From: Thalassococcus halodurans
GTDB taxonomy: Bacteria > Pseudomonadota > Alphaproteobacteria > Rhodobacterales > Rhodobacteraceae
Reading direction: 5' to 3'
Length of the DNA: 64,000 nt
Assembly: GCF_900108225.1 (NCBI RefSeq)
Contig: NZ_FNUZ01000003.1
Location: 1-64,000 of the forward strand
Part shown: piece by piece, positions 9,026-17,570 of the stretch
Layout: every line of letters starts with the position of its first letter
How positions within the stretch are numbered: the first letter of the stretch is position 1
Program-made: the position numbers and the translations under genes
Notes under the pieces: model-generated
Told to the model about the DNA's origin: nothing
Seen by the model: only the letters and a program-made list of their open reading frames with translations
Databases searched by the model: none

Positions 9026-10146
9026 TGCAGGAAACGCAGGCCGTTTTCTTTGATGGCAAGACAGCAGGCAGGATTCCGGTGACCGTGTCTCTGGGGCCTG
9101 ACCGGCTGGCTCTGTTCATCACCGGCGACGGCCTGCCGGAACCGCTGCGCTGGCCTTTGGGCGAATTGCGCGGCCTGCATTCGGATGGCGCCAAACATCA
9201 GGTGATCCTGACACTGCGCCAAGAAGGCGATGACGAACTGGCGCGCCACACGGCGCGTCTTGTTTTAGAAGATACAGTTGCCAAAGAATGGCTTCTTACG
9301 ACGCGGCCCGATCTGTTCCGCAAAGACGTGCCCAAAGGGACGATGAAGAAGATCGCCAAGTTCACAGGCATGGCAGTGGGGGCCACTGTGCTGATGCTGT
9401 TTGTGATCCTGCCGGCCATGGCGAACACACTGGCCGCGATCATTCCCATCGAACGCGAAGTTGCCTTTGGCAAAACCGTTGTGGCCCAGATCGCGCGGGT
9501 GTTTGGCGGCGTCGGAATAGATGAGCTGACCTGTCAGGGGGAAGAGGGCCAGATCGCCCTGCAAGTCATGGTCGACCGGCTGACCGAAAATCAGGACATG
9601 ACCTACACCATATCAAGTCGCGTGTTTGATCATCCGATGGTTAACGCCTTTGCCGCACCCGGCGGGCAGGTGGTTGTGATGAAGGGCCTGATCGACAGCG
9701 CTGACAGCCCCGATGAGGTGGCCGCCGTGCTGGCCCACGAAATCGGCCATGTCGAATCGCGCGATGCGACACGCAATGCGCTCCGGTCCTCTGGATCGGC
9801 CGGTTTGCTGACCATGCTGATCGGGGATTTCACCGGCGGCGCGGTTATGGCGATTCTGGGGGAACAGCTTTTGTCGGCGTCCTACACGCGCGAAGCAGAA
9901 GGTCAGGCGGATGAATTCGCGCTTGAAATGCTGCAAAACGCCAATGTGTCCGCCGACGGGATGGCGCGTTTCTTTGAACTTCTGGACGAAACTTACGGCG
10001 AATCCGCGCTGCCTGCGTATCTGTCAACGCACCCCGTTACGCTTGAAAGGGCTCAGCGCGCACGGGACTTTGCCGAAACACAAAGCGCCACAAGTCCGGT
10101 CATCTCTGATTCCCAGTGGCAATCGCTTAAGCAAATCTGCGATTGA
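9025..10146 (+). CDS. M48 family metallopeptidase, membrane-anchored
   Basis: A zinc protease of 373 residues. An N-terminal soluble region of about 110 residues precedes one transmembrane helix (about 114-136), followed by the peptidase domain. The zinc motif HEIGH is at about 238-242 in VLAHEIGHVESRDATR, and the third ligand is expected in the EAEGQADEFA segment near 292. The repeat-like C-terminal YLSTHPVTLERAQRAR is typical of M48 Ste24/HtpX-like proteases and BepA/LoiP-type enzymes. Unlike those periplasmic enzymes there is an extra N-terminal domain before the membrane helix. It is translationally coupled to the DUF898 gene. Confidence 0.92.
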   Translation: MQETQAVFFDGKTAGRIPVTVSLGPDRLALFITGDGLPEPLRWPLGELRGLHSDGAKHQVILTLRQEGDDELARHTARLVLEDTVAKEWLLTTRPDLFRKDVPKGTMKKIAKFTGMAVGATVLMLFVILPAMANTLAAIIPIEREVAFGKTVVAQIARVFGGVGIDELTCQGEEGQIALQVMVDRLTENQDMTYTISSRVFDHPMVNAFAAPGGQVVVMKGLIDSADSPDEVAAVLAHEIGHVESRDATRNALRSSGSAGLLTMLIGDFTGGAVMAILGEQLLSASYTREAEGQADEFALEMLQNANVSADGMARFFELLDETYGESALPAYLSTHPVTLERAQRARDFAETQSATSPVISDSQWQSLKQICD

Positions 10147-10352
10147 GCCAACTTGCGACCAAAGGCCCCGTTTTCATGGGGCAAAAAACACGTATGCCGA
10201 AACGTCATAATCAGAAAACGCGACGTCGAATGCACCCGATGTGACGTTTTTTCCCTGTTTCAGTGTTCGCTGAACGGTTATTCACGCCGTGGGAGAAAAG
10301 TTTTACCCGCGCATGGCCTCGGCCACGCGCCTGTACAAGGAGAGAAACGCAT

Positions 10353-11111
10353 ATGAAGGTACTCGTGCCTGTCAAGCGCGTGATCGACTACAACGTGAAA
10401 GTTCGTGTGAAAGCGGACGGAACCGGTGTCGATCTGGCTAACGTCAAAATGTCGATGAACCCCTTCGACGAAATCGCTGTAGAAGAAGCGATCCGTCTGA
10501 AAGAAGCGGGCAAAGCAGAAGAAGTCATCGCGGTATCCATCGGCGTCAAGCAGGCGCAGGAAACACTGCGGACCGCTCTGGCGATGGGCGCGGATCGCGC
10601 GATCCTCGTTGTTGCGGCTGACGACGTCCACACAGACATCGAACCGCTGGCGGTTGCCAAGATCCTTGCCAAGGTTGCCGAAGAAGAAGGCGCCGGTCTG
10701 GTTGTCTGCGGCAAGCAGGCGATCGACAACGACCTGAACGCGACAGGCCAGATGATGGCTGCGCTTCTGGGTTGGGCACAGGCGACAAACGCCAACACGC
10801 TGGACGTCGACGGCGACAACGCTGTTGTGGCCCGCGAAGTTGACGGCGGTCTGCAGACCATCAAGGTCAAGCTGCCCGCAATCGTCACAACCGACCTGCG
10901 TCTGAACGAGCCGCGCTATGCGTCTCTGCCGAACATCATGAAGGCCAAGAAAAAGCCTCTGGATGAGAAAACACCGGCGGACTACGGCGTCGACGCATCC
11001 CCGCGTCTGGAAGTTGTCAAAACATCCGAACCGGGTTCGCGCGAAGCGGGTGAAATGGTTGGCTCGGTTGACGAGCTGGTGGCGAAACTCAAAGAGAAGG
11101 GTGTTGTCTAA
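10353..11111 (+). CDS. etfB: Electron transfer flavoprotein beta subunit
   Basis: The 252-residue beta subunit of the ETF that accepts electrons from acyl-CoA dehydrogenases and passes them to ETF-ubiquinone oxidoreductase. It begins [16 protein letters not shown] and carries the beta-ETF signature region [17 protein letters not shown], which binds AMP. AAGGAGAG precedes the ATG at 10353, which decides the start over an upstream frame at 10263. The stop overlaps the etfA start by one base (TAATG). The likely partners are in the same window: the Mcd-type dehydrogenase at 24.9 kb and ETF-QO at 58.7 kb. Confidence 0.97.
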   Translation: MKVLVPVKRVIDYNVKVRVKADGTGVDLANVKMSMNPFDEIAVEEAIRLKEAGKAEEVIAVSIGVKQAQETLRTALAMGADRAILVVAADDVHTDIEPLAVAKILAKVAEEEGAGLVVCGKQAIDNDLNATGQMMAALLGWAQATNANTLDVDGDNAVVAREVDGGLQTIKVKLPAIVTTDLRLNEPRYASLPNIMKAKKKPLDEKTPADYGVDASPRLEVVKTSEPGSREAGEMVGSVDELVAKLKEKGVV

Positions 11112-12037
11112 TGGCTGTTCTTCTGCTTGCTGAAATCAACGACGGCGCATTGGCGATGGACGCCACAGCCAAGGCTGTGACTGCGGCCAAGGCACTGGGC
11201 GACGTGACTGTTCTGGCGGTTGGCGCAACGGCGAAAGCCGCAGCTGACGAAGCCGCGACAATCGACGGCGTGTCCAAAGTTCTGGTCGCCGAAGACGCGA
11301 TCTACGGCCACCGTCTGGCGGAACCCGTCTCGGCTCTGATCGTTTCGCTGGCTGGCGGTTATTCGCACATCGTGGCACCCGCCACGACTGACGCGAAAAA
11401 CATCCTGCCGCGCGTTGCGGCGCTGCTGGACGTGATGGTTCTGACAGACGTCACAGGCGTTGTAGATGCCGACACGTTCGAACGTCCGATCTATGCGGGT
11501 AACGCGATCCAGACCGTCAAATCCTCGGATGCGACAAAGGTCATCACCTTCCGTACATCGACATTCGATCTGGCGGGCACAGGCGGTTCTGCGTCAGTCG
11601 AAGCGGTTTCCGCTGCCGACAACCCTGCCCTGTCCGAATGGGTCGAAGACAAGATGGCCGAAAGCGATCGTCCGGAACTGACATCGGCTGGCGTCGTTGT
11701 CTCCGGTGGTCGTGGCGTTGGTTCGGAAGAGAACTTCAACCTGATCGAAGCGCTGGCGGACAAGCTGGGCGCAGCGGTTGGCGCATCCCGCGCCGCGGTT
11801 GACTCGGGCTTTGCCCCGAACGACTGGCAGGTGGGCCAGACCGGTAAGGTGGTTGCACCTGATCTGTACGTCGCCGTCGGCATCTCGGGCGCGATCCAGC
11901 ACCTTGCGGGTATGAAAGACTCCAAGGTCATCGTCGCGATCAACAAAGACGAAGAAGCCCCGATCTTCCAGGTTGCCGACTATGGCCTGGTTGCGGACCT
12001 CTTCGATGCAGTTCCGGAACTGACCGAGAAACTGTGA
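11111..12037 (+). CDS. etfA: Electron transfer flavoprotein alpha subunit
   Basis: A 308-residue alpha subunit. The C-terminal FAD-binding domain has the conserved run [21 protein letters not shown], then the [19 protein letters not shown] segment and [16 protein letters not shown], all hallmarks of EtfA. It forms a heterodimer with EtfB, with which it is translationally coupled. A perfect terminator hairpin follows at 12061-12090. 3-hydroxybutyryl-CoA dehydrogenase follows further downstream on the same strand, an order often seen in alphaproteobacteria, though here a minus-strand gene is inserted between them. Confidence 0.97.
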   Translation: MAVLLLAEINDGALAMDATAKAVTAAKALGDVTVLAVGATAKAAADEAATIDGVSKVLVAEDAIYGHRLAEPVSALIVSLAGGYSHIVAPATTDAKNILPRVAALLDVMVLTDVTGVVDADTFERPIYAGNAIQTVKSSDATKVITFRTSTFDLAGTGGSASVEAVSAADNPALSEWVEDKMAESDRPELTSAGVVVSGGRGVGSEENFNLIEALADKLGAAVGASRAAVDSGFAPNDWQVGQTGKVVAPDLYVAVGISGAIQHLAGMKDSKVIVAINKDEEAPIFQVADYGLVADLFDAVPELTEKL

Positions 12038-12060
12038 TCGACCCGATCATCTGAATTGGA

Positions 12061-12090
12061 AAAGCCCGCCGAATTCGGCGGGCTTTTTTT
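12061..12090 (+). terminator. Rho-independent terminator of etfBA
   Basis: AAAGCCCGCC-GAATT-CGGCGGGCTTT with a T-run. The 10-bp stem is nearly perfect and lies 24 bp after the etfA stop. The downstream gene on the opposite strand ends at 12092, so the hairpin may serve both directions. Confidence 0.92.
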
Positions 12091-12091
12091 A

Positions 12092-12934
12092 TTACAGCGA
12101 CACTTCCAGCGCGGGTCTTAGTTTTTCCAGCAAATGCATGCTAAGCCGCCGGTGCGCATCCGGCCCGACACAGGCGCGTGCGGCGATCTCTTCGAAATCG
12201 GAAAAGATCATACCATCCGCGCGCTGGGGGCGGGGTGGGTCGCTGACCTCAACAAATCCCAGCAAGCGCGGGCGCAATTCGTCGATCATCGCCTTGGTGA
12301 CAAACAACGGATCAGGCCCAAGCTGCTGGTTGGACTCGTAACTCACATGTTCGGGCACAGGTTTGTCTGACATCCAGACAAGTATCGTGCCGCCCAAGAA
12401 ACCGCCGACCAGCGATTTCATCCGCGCGACCCAAGCCGTCTGAAGCTCTTCTATCACCTGATCGAACCTTTCCGGCCCGCGGTCGATCAGCGCCTGCAAC
12501 AGATGGCGTGTAAAATTGAACTCGGTAAAATCGACCTCTGGATAGAGGTCTAACAATTTGTCCGACGCTTTCAGGAAGCGGTCATTCCGGCGTGGATGCA
12601 CGCTGTAGTACCGGTTCGACATATTCGCCGCGCCCATCACCTGACAGACAACAAGCCGTGCCTCTTGCACCAAGGCCAACACATCTGGATCATTTCGAAA
12701 CAGGTCGATGCCTGCGTTGATGACCCCGAAGTTGGCCACTGGCACATTCAGTCCGGCCTCGATCAACGTTGGATAAGGTTCCGGCACAAACCGCCCGTAG
12801 GTTTCTGTGCCCCCCAGACAGGCCAGATACGGCCCCTCTAACATGCGTCTGGGGCCACGAAAGCCCAGACGCGATTTTCCGTAACGACATGGATAATATT
12901 CCAGTCCCCCACGGGACTTTGACAGTTCCGTCAT
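12092..12934 (-). CDS. DUF6473-type protein, function unknown
   Basis: This 280-residue protein has an LACLGGTETYGRFV segment near residue 45, followed by LNVPVANFGVINAGIDLF. This looks like an SGNH/GDSL-like or sulfotransferase-associated fold (Gly-Gly-Thr-Glu in place of GDS). It resembles the DUF6473 family common in Rhodobacterales, often next to polysaccharide genes; none are here. The ATG at 12934 has GGTGGTGAG directly before it and was preferred to a GTG at 12958. It is divergent from the hydroxybutyryl-CoA dehydrogenase gene. The family name is from memory and is less certain than the reading frame. Confidence 0.75.
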   Translation of the reverse strand: MTELSKSRGGLEYYPCRYGKSRLGFRGPRRMLEGPYLACLGGTETYGRFVPEPYPTLIEAGLNVPVANFGVINAGIDLFRNDPDVLALVQEARLVVCQVMGAANMSNRYYSVHPRRNDRFLKASDKLLDLYPEVDFTEFNFTRHLLQALIDRGPERFDQVIEELQTAWVARMKSLVGGFLGGTILVWMSDKPVPEHVSYESNQQLGPDPLFVTKAMIDELRPRLLGFVEVSDPPRPQRADGMIFSDFEEIAARACVGPDAHRRLSMHLLEKLRPALEVSL

Positions 12935-13057
12935 CTCACCACCTATATTTTCACCCACTTGGAAAATTCGGTGATTCCTCTTGCCGAAATCCTAAATTTC
13001 AAATTTGACAGGAACTTGCATGCTTGGCCTTGCGGTTCCCCTAGGGCACGCCCTACT

Positions 13058-13072
13058 GTTGCGCTGCAGCAA
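13058..13072. promoter_or_regulatory. TTGC-N6-GCAA palindrome in the hbd leader
   Basis: TTGCGCTGCAGCAA, 17 bp before the hbd start codon. An 11-base core GTTGCGCTGCA is repeated exactly before the mcd-type gene (24821-24831). TGC-N3-GCA cores are reported for PhaR-type regulators of polyhydroxybutyrate genes, but assignment here is inference. Confidence 0.45.
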
Positions 13073-13089
13073 GATGAAAAGGGCACGAC

Positions 13090-13965
13090 ATGGAAATTAA
13101 GTCGGTGGGTGTCGTTGGCGCGGGCCAGATGGGCAACGGGATTGCACATGTTATGGCCGTAGCCGGCTATGATGTTGTGCTGAACGATCTGAACGCTGAT
13201 GCGCTGGAACGCGCCATGGCGGTGATCGATAAGAACCTGGATCGTCAGGTCAGCCGGAACATCATCTCGGCCGATGACAAGGCTGCGTCGCTGGCGCGCA
13301 TTTCATCCACGCAAGAACTGACCGAGTTGGGCCAATGCGATCTGATCGTCGAGGCGGCGACCGAGCGCGAAGAGATCAAGACGAAAATCTTTGAAACGCT
13401 TGTGCCGCACCTGAAGCCCAACACGATCCTGACATCGAACACGTCGTCCATTTCCATCACACGTCTGGCCAGCCGCACGGACCGGCCGGAAAAGTTCATG
13501 GGCTTCCACTTCATGAACCCCGTGCCTGTGATGCAACTGGTCGAACTGATCCGTGGCATCGCAACAGATCAGGAAACCTATCAAGCTTGCCTGAAAGTCG
13601 TTGAAGACCTTGGGAAAACCGCAGCCAGCGCCGAAGACTTCCCCGCCTTTATCGTAAACCGCATCCTGATGCCGATGATCAACGAAGCGGTCTATACGCT
13701 CTATGAAGGCGTGGGCAACGTGTCGTCGATCGACCAAGCGATGAAGCTGGGTGCAAACCACCCGATGGGGCCTTTGGAACTTGCAGACTTTATCGGTCTG
13801 GATACCTGTCTGGCGATTATGAACGTGCTGCACGACGGTCTGGGCGACACCAAATACCGTCCCTGCCCGCTTCTGTCGAAGTATGTCGAGGCCGGCTGGC
13901 TGGGCCGCAAAACCAGCCGAGGTTTCTATGACTATCGCGGCGACGCGCCTGTTCCGACCCGCTAA
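13090..13965 (+). CDS. hbd: 3-hydroxybutyryl-CoA dehydrogenase
   Basis: NAD(P)-dependent oxidation of 3-hydroxybutyryl-CoA to acetoacetyl-CoA, 291 residues, the stand-alone Hbd/PaaH form. The dinucleotide motif GAGQMG is at residues 10-15. NTSSISITRLA and the catalytic His block GFHFMNPVPVMQLVE (about 139-153) follow, and the C-terminal dimer domain has NRILMPMINEA and LGANHPMGPLELADFIGLD. The leader carries a palindromic TTGC/GCAA element at 13059-13072. The stop codon abuts the convergent LysR stop with no spacer. It probably works with phaA/phaB in C4 acyl-CoA turnover. Confidence 0.95.
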   Translation: MEIKSVGVVGAGQMGNGIAHVMAVAGYDVVLNDLNADALERAMAVIDKNLDRQVSRNIISADDKAASLARISSTQELTELGQCDLIVEAATEREEIKTKIFETLVPHLKPNTILTSNTSSISITRLASRTDRPEKFMGFHFMNPVPVMQLVELIRGIATDQETYQACLKVVEDLGKTAASAEDFPAFIVNRILMPMINEAVYTLYEGVGNVSSIDQAMKLGANHPMGPLELADFIGLDTCLAIMNVLHDGLGDTKYRPCPLLSKYVEAGWLGRKTSRGFYDYRGDAPVPTR

Positions 13966-14877
13966 TCAGTCAGCCCTACGCAAATCCAGCTTGCCAGCGA
14001 CGTCGCGCAGAATGCCTGCGAGCGCGGTCGGGTCTTCTGTCGGGGTTTGATCCGGATCGAACATCAGGCTGATCACACGGGTCGCGTCGGCCATTTTCAG
14101 GGGCATCGTAAAAACCTCGCGCCGGTGAACCGCCTGGATACGGGCGAAAAGATCGGGGATAACGGCAACACCGGCACCGGTGGCGGCCATCAGCAGGATC
14201 GAATCCAGACTGGTGCCTTCGTAGTCATCCGACACGATCCCCCCGCTGGCCGCAGCAAGCCCGTACACAATCCGCGCCAGCCTGTGGCCCGTATCGAGCG
14301 TCAGCAAACGCTGGCCGCTCAGATCCTCGGCTGTGGCGCTTTTGCGGCCTGCCAGAGGATGATCGCGGGACACTGCAATCCACAGAGGTTCGGTGAACAG
14401 CGGCATCTGGCGGGTGTTCGGATGATCCTCGGGCGTCGAGATGATCGCATCAAAACGGCCATAGCGGATGCCTTCATCCAGACTAAGCGTGTTTTCCTCC
14501 CGCACGATTACGCGCAAATCCGGCTGGTCGCGGTGCAGCACCTGCATGGCTTGGGGCAACAGATACGGCCCGATGGACGGCAGAACGCCCAACCGCAGTC
14601 GCCCGCCGAACGGTGCGGAGGACGTCATCGCCCCGCGCAGGTTCGTCACCTCGGACAGAATGCGTCGGGCACGTTCGACGAACTCCAAGCCCTTGGCCGT
14701 CGTCTTTACGCCACTCCGGTTTCTGTGAAACAGCCGCACGCCCAATTCGGATTCGACAGTAGCGATCTGTGTCGACAGACTGGGCTGGCTGACGTTCAGC
14801 ACCTCGGCGGCCAATCCGAAATTGCCCAACTGGTGCACCGTGACAATGTATTCAAGCTGCCTGAGCGTCGGACGCAT
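13966..14877 (-). CDS. LysR-type transcriptional regulator, divergent from sbtA
   Basis: 303 residues from the ATG at 14877 (MRPTLRQLEYIVTVHQ), a LysR family regulator. The N-terminal winged HTH spans about residues 4-62 (GLAAEVLNVSQPSLSTQIATVE), and the C-terminal co-inducer domain starts near 88 (GRLRLGVLPSIGPYLLP). Four upstream codons could extend it to 14889. It is transcribed away from an SbtA-type bicarbonate transporter with an AT-rich palindromic spacer between them, the usual layout for a LysR protein regulating its neighbour. By analogy with CmpR/CcmR it may sense inorganic-carbon or photorespiratory status. The overall resemblance to OxyR-like LysRs is noted. It ends exactly against hbd. 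Confidence 0.93.
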   Translation of the reverse strand: MRPTLRQLEYIVTVHQLGNFGLAAEVLNVSQPSLSTQIATVESELGVRLFHRNRSGVKTTAKGLEFVERARRILSEVTNLRGAMTSSAPFGGRLRLGVLPSIGPYLLPQAMQVLHRDQPDLRVIVREENTLSLDEGIRYGRFDAIISTPEDHPNTRQMPLFTEPLWIAVSRDHPLAGRKSATAEDLSGQRLLTLDTGHRLARIVYGLAAASGGIVSDDYEGTSLDSILLMAATGAGVAVIPDLFARIQAVHRREVFTMPLKMADATRVISLMFDPDQTPTEDPTALAGILRDVAGKLDLRRAD

Positions 14878-14973
14878 ACATAGCCTCAAACTATAATTAA
14901 TGTGATCAATTTGTATTTAAGTTATCAAAATTGATCAGGCAACAGGGCGCGGATTTCATCTGGAGCCCTCCCC
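14878..14973. promoter_or_regulatory. Divergent LysR/sbtA control region with inverted repeat
   Basis: A 96-bp AT-rich spacer between divergent genes. TGATCAAT at 14903-14910 and its reverse complement ATTGATCA at 14930-14937 are separated by 19 bp, so the arm centres are 27 bp apart. Both arms contain the palindrome TGATCA. The layout fits a LysR operator overlapping two promoters. Confidence 0.6.
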
Positions 14974-15945
14974 ATGACCACCGTACTTGAAAGTCTGATC
15001 AGCAACTTGATGGTTCCGACCATCCTCTTTTTCGTTCTTGGCCTGATTGCGGCCGCTGTCCGCAGTGACCTGTCTATTCCCGAAGGTGCTGCCAAATTTA
15101 TGTCGCTGTACCTGCTTCTGGCCATCGGGTTCAAAGGCGGGCACAGCCTGTCAAAGCACGGGCTTCAACCGGACCTGTTCCTGGCCATCGGAGTCGGTCT
15201 TCTTCTCTCATTCCTAATTCCTTTCATCGCTTTCGCGCTTCTGAAAACGATGACGCAGCTTGATACGCTGAACGCAGCCGCCGTTGCAGGGCATTACGGC
15301 TCGATTTCGATTGTCACCTTTGTTGCGGCGTCCAGCCTGCTCGAACTGTCAGGCATCACCTTTGACGGCTACATGGTCGCCGTCGCCGCCGCGATGGAGG
15401 TGCCTGCGATCCTGTCCGCCCTATGGATCGCCCACAAATACGGGAAAGCCGACGAAACAGCGTCGGTCCCCATGCGCGAACTGTTGGTGAACGGGTCGAT
15501 CGTTCTTCTGGTCGGGGCCTTCTTTATCGGTGCGGTGACCCGTGAAAACGGGATGGAGATGATCGCCCCATTCGTCGTCACGCCTTTCACCGGCATCCTG
15601 TGCCTGTTCCTTCTGGACATGGGCCTGAACGCGGGGCGCAGCCTGATGCGGAACAAACACATGCTGAGCGGTGGTCTCTTCGCATTCGGGGTGGTTATGC
15701 CCATGATCGGCGCCCTGCTGGCCTGCGTGTTGGGCATGATGATCGACCTCGGCACCGGAAGCCTGTTCCTGCTGATGGTTCTGTCGGCATCGGCCTCTTA
15801 CATCGCGGTACCCGCGGCCATGCGGATCGCCCTGCCCCAAGCCGAAGCAGGCATCTACCTGACGCTGTCACTGGGCGTGACGTTCCCCTTCAACATCACA
15901 GTGGGTCTGCCACTGTATCTGTGGCTGGCGACCTTGGCGGCTTGA
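14974..15945 (+). CDS. sbtA: SbtA-type sodium-dependent bicarbonate transporter
   Basis: A 323-residue inner-membrane transporter with about ten hydrophobic helices in two related halves. The first half has AAVAGHYGSISIVTF near residue 105 and the second has LSASASYIAVPAAMRIALPQAEAGIYLTLSLGVTFPFN. Both are hallmark SbtA blocks. In cyanobacteria SbtA imports HCO3- with Na+. No SbtB partner is adjacent; instead a divergent LysR gene stands next to it. In a heterotroph it could feed anaplerotic carboxylases such as crotonyl-CoA carboxylase/reductase of the ethylmalonyl-CoA pathway. That role is inference. Confidence 0.9.
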   Translation: MTTVLESLISNLMVPTILFFVLGLIAAAVRSDLSIPEGAAKFMSLYLLLAIGFKGGHSLSKHGLQPDLFLAIGVGLLLSFLIPFIAFALLKTMTQLDTLNAAAVAGHYGSISIVTFVAASSLLELSGITFDGYMVAVAAAMEVPAILSALWIAHKYGKADETASVPMRELLVNGSIVLLVGAFFIGAVTRENGMEMIAPFVVTPFTGILCLFLLDMGLNAGRSLMRNKHMLSGGLFAFGVVMPMIGALLACVLGMMIDLGTGSLFLLMVLSASASYIAVPAAMRIALPQAEAGIYLTLSLGVTFPFNITVGLPLYLWLATLAA

Positions 15946-15949
15946 TAAT

Positions 15950-16834
15950 TTAGCGGGCCAGACCCATCGTCTGTTCCCGCAACCTTGCCACCAATTCACG
16001 CCCGCCTTTGGCCAGCGCCTGAATATCGGCGGGCGACATAGGCTGACCCACAATCGGGGCTTGCGGTTTGCCGCAGGCCCGCATCACTTCGTGGATCAAC
16101 AGACCCTGACGGATGGTCGGCGAAATCGTATTCGCCATCTGGTACGCGCGCGAGTTCTGACCGGTGAACCGGATAGGCACCACAGTTGCGCCGGATCGCT
16201 GGATCATCTTGGCCGTGAACGGGTTCCAATCGCGTTCAATCACCGGACCGAACATCGTGTCGGACGAGGCCACCACGCCGGACGGGAATAGAACGATCAA
16301 ACCATCCTGTTTCAGGTGATCCATAGCCCGCGCCCGCATCTCAAGGCTTTGTTCCCGCGCATTTTCTTCATGGGGAAACGGCACGGGGATCATGAATTGC
16401 TCGATCTCGGAGATACCTGTCAGTAGCGACCGCGTCAGGATTTTATAATCGGTGCGGACGCGGCCAATCAATTCTGCCAGAACCATTCCGTCAACCAACC
16501 CGTGGGGATGGTTCGCAACGACAATGACGGGGCCGGATTTCGGAATATTGGCCAGCTCATGGTCGGGCGTCTCAACCGCGATGTTCATCAATCCCAGCGC
16601 CTGCGCCCAGAATTTCTGACCCTCGGCAGGCCCCATCCGTTCAAACCGGCGCACGAGCCGCAGCAACGGGATCTTGCCCGTCGCCCACTCCATCGCGCGG
16701 ATGGTGTTGGCTTTCCATGGGTTGGTGAATGTGTTCGCGTAGCTAAGGCGGCGCTTGTCATAAGGCGCGTTTTGCGTGGCGACCGTGACACCGACGCCTT
16801 CTGGCTCTGCGGTCCCGGTATCACGCACGGTCAT
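15950..16834 (-). CDS. Lysophospholipid/glycerol acyltransferase family protein
   Basis: A 294-residue acyltransferase of the PlsC-like group. The acyl-binding block VVVANHPHGLVDGMVLAELIGR lies near residues 104-125, with HPxGxxD in place of the shorter HX4D. LFPSGVVASSD near 187 corresponds to the FPEG motif, and VVPIRFTGQNSRAY follows near 217. It probably acylates a lysolipid such as lysophosphatidate or a lyso-ornithine lipid. It is the last gene of the chvI-chvG-hprK-rapZ-EIIA-HPr operon, starting 12 bp after HPr. That position ties membrane-lipid remodelling to the ChvGI envelope-stress circuit, although this link is inferred. Confidence 0.88.
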   Translation of the reverse strand: MTVRDTGTAEPEGVGVTVATQNAPYDKRRLSYANTFTNPWKANTIRAMEWATGKIPLLRLVRRFERMGPAEGQKFWAQALGLMNIAVETPDHELANIPKSGPVIVVANHPHGLVDGMVLAELIGRVRTDYKILTRSLLTGISEIEQFMIPVPFPHEENAREQSLEMRARAMDHLKQDGLIVLFPSGVVASSDTMFGPVIERDWNPFTAKMIQRSGATVVPIRFTGQNSRAYQMANTISPTIRQGLLIHEVMRACGKPQAPIVGQPMSPADIQALAKGGRELVARLREQTMGLAR

Positions 16835-16846
16835 CCTGACGACCGA

Positions 16847-17125
16847 TCAGCAGGGTTCGCCGAAGCGGTCGGCAATCAATGTTTCGATGGCATCGGCCAA
16901 CGGCTCTGCGTCGGCGCCGCTGGTTTCCACATCAACCGACGTGCCACGCGAGGCAGCCAGCATCAGCAAGCCCATAATGCTGTCGCCGGACGCGCTCATG
17001 CCGTCTTTGGAAACTTCGGCGCGGGCGTCAAAGCCTTCTACAACCTCGACCAGCTTGGCCGACGCACGGGCATGAAGACCTTTTTCATTCACAATCTTAT
17101 GGGTACGGCGGATAGAGTCAGTCAT
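16847..17125 (-). CDS. ptsH: HPr-like phosphocarrier protein
   Basis: A 92-residue HPr of the phosphotransferase system. His18 in GLHARAS accepts phosphate from EI, and Ser49 in GDSIMGLLML is the expected target of the HPr kinase encoded three genes upstream. The start at 17125 gives the normal HPr length; the frame continues far upstream without a plausible start. No sugar-specific EIIB/EIIC gene is nearby, so this HPr likely acts in regulation (with the mannose-type EIIA and RapZ) rather than sugar uptake. EI (PtsI/PtsP) must be elsewhere. Confidence 0.96.
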   Translation of the reverse strand: MTDSIRRTHKIVNEKGLHARASAKLVEVVEGFDARAEVSKDGMSASGDSIMGLLMLAASRGTSVDVETSGADAEPLADAIETLIADRFGEPC

Positions 17126-17147
17126 ACAGGCACTTTTTCTTGTTATA

Positions 17148-17570
17148 TCAGGCTGTTTTGGCGGCAGCGTCCGATCCGTCGTCGGACTTGATATTGACGC
17201 TGTCGATGTACTTCCGACCGGCTTCAAGCGCTTGCCGAACCGCGTCTGGCACAGGAAGGTGCCGGCTTTTGGCAAGCTTGATCAACATGGGCAAATTGGC
17301 CCCGTATAGAATGCGGCGGTTGTCGGGCTGACAGGCCATCAGGCTCAGGTTCGACGGAGACCCGCCAAACATGTCTGTCACAACAACAACACCTTGCCCC
17401 TGATCTACGGCATCCGCCGCGAGACAGATTTCTTTTTGCTTGGTCGCACGATCACAGTCGGCCTCGATGGCGATCGATTGAATGCCCTGCTGCGTGCCTA
17501 CGACATGCTCTACCGCCGCGAGGTATTCGCGCGCCAGACCACCGTGGGCCACAATAACAATACCAATCAA
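17148..17570 (-). CDS. Mannose-type PTS EIIA domain protein
   Basis: 140 residues of the EIIA-Man fold. His9 in VIVAHGGLAREY is the phosphorylation site, and TDMFGGSPSNLSLMAC near residue 66 is the second signature block. A short Asp/Ala-rich tail follows. The start codon is TTG at 17570, embedded in the rapZ stop as TTGA, so it is translated by coupling. Stand-alone EIIA-Man proteins of this operon type are part of alphaproteobacterial regulatory PTS rather than transport. Confidence 0.93.
   Translation of the reverse strand: MIGIVIVAHGGLAREYLAAVEHVVGTQQGIQSIAIEADCDRATKQKEICLAADAVDQGQGVVVVTDMFGGSPSNLSLMACQPDNRRILYGANLPMLIKLAKSRHLPVPDAVRQALEAGRKYIDSVNIKSDDGSDAAAKTA

Noticed and set aside
10163-10190. 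GCCCC...GGGGC hairpin after the M48 protease as terminator
   Set aside because: The stem is followed by an A-run, not a T-run, on the transcribed strand; it is only five pairs.
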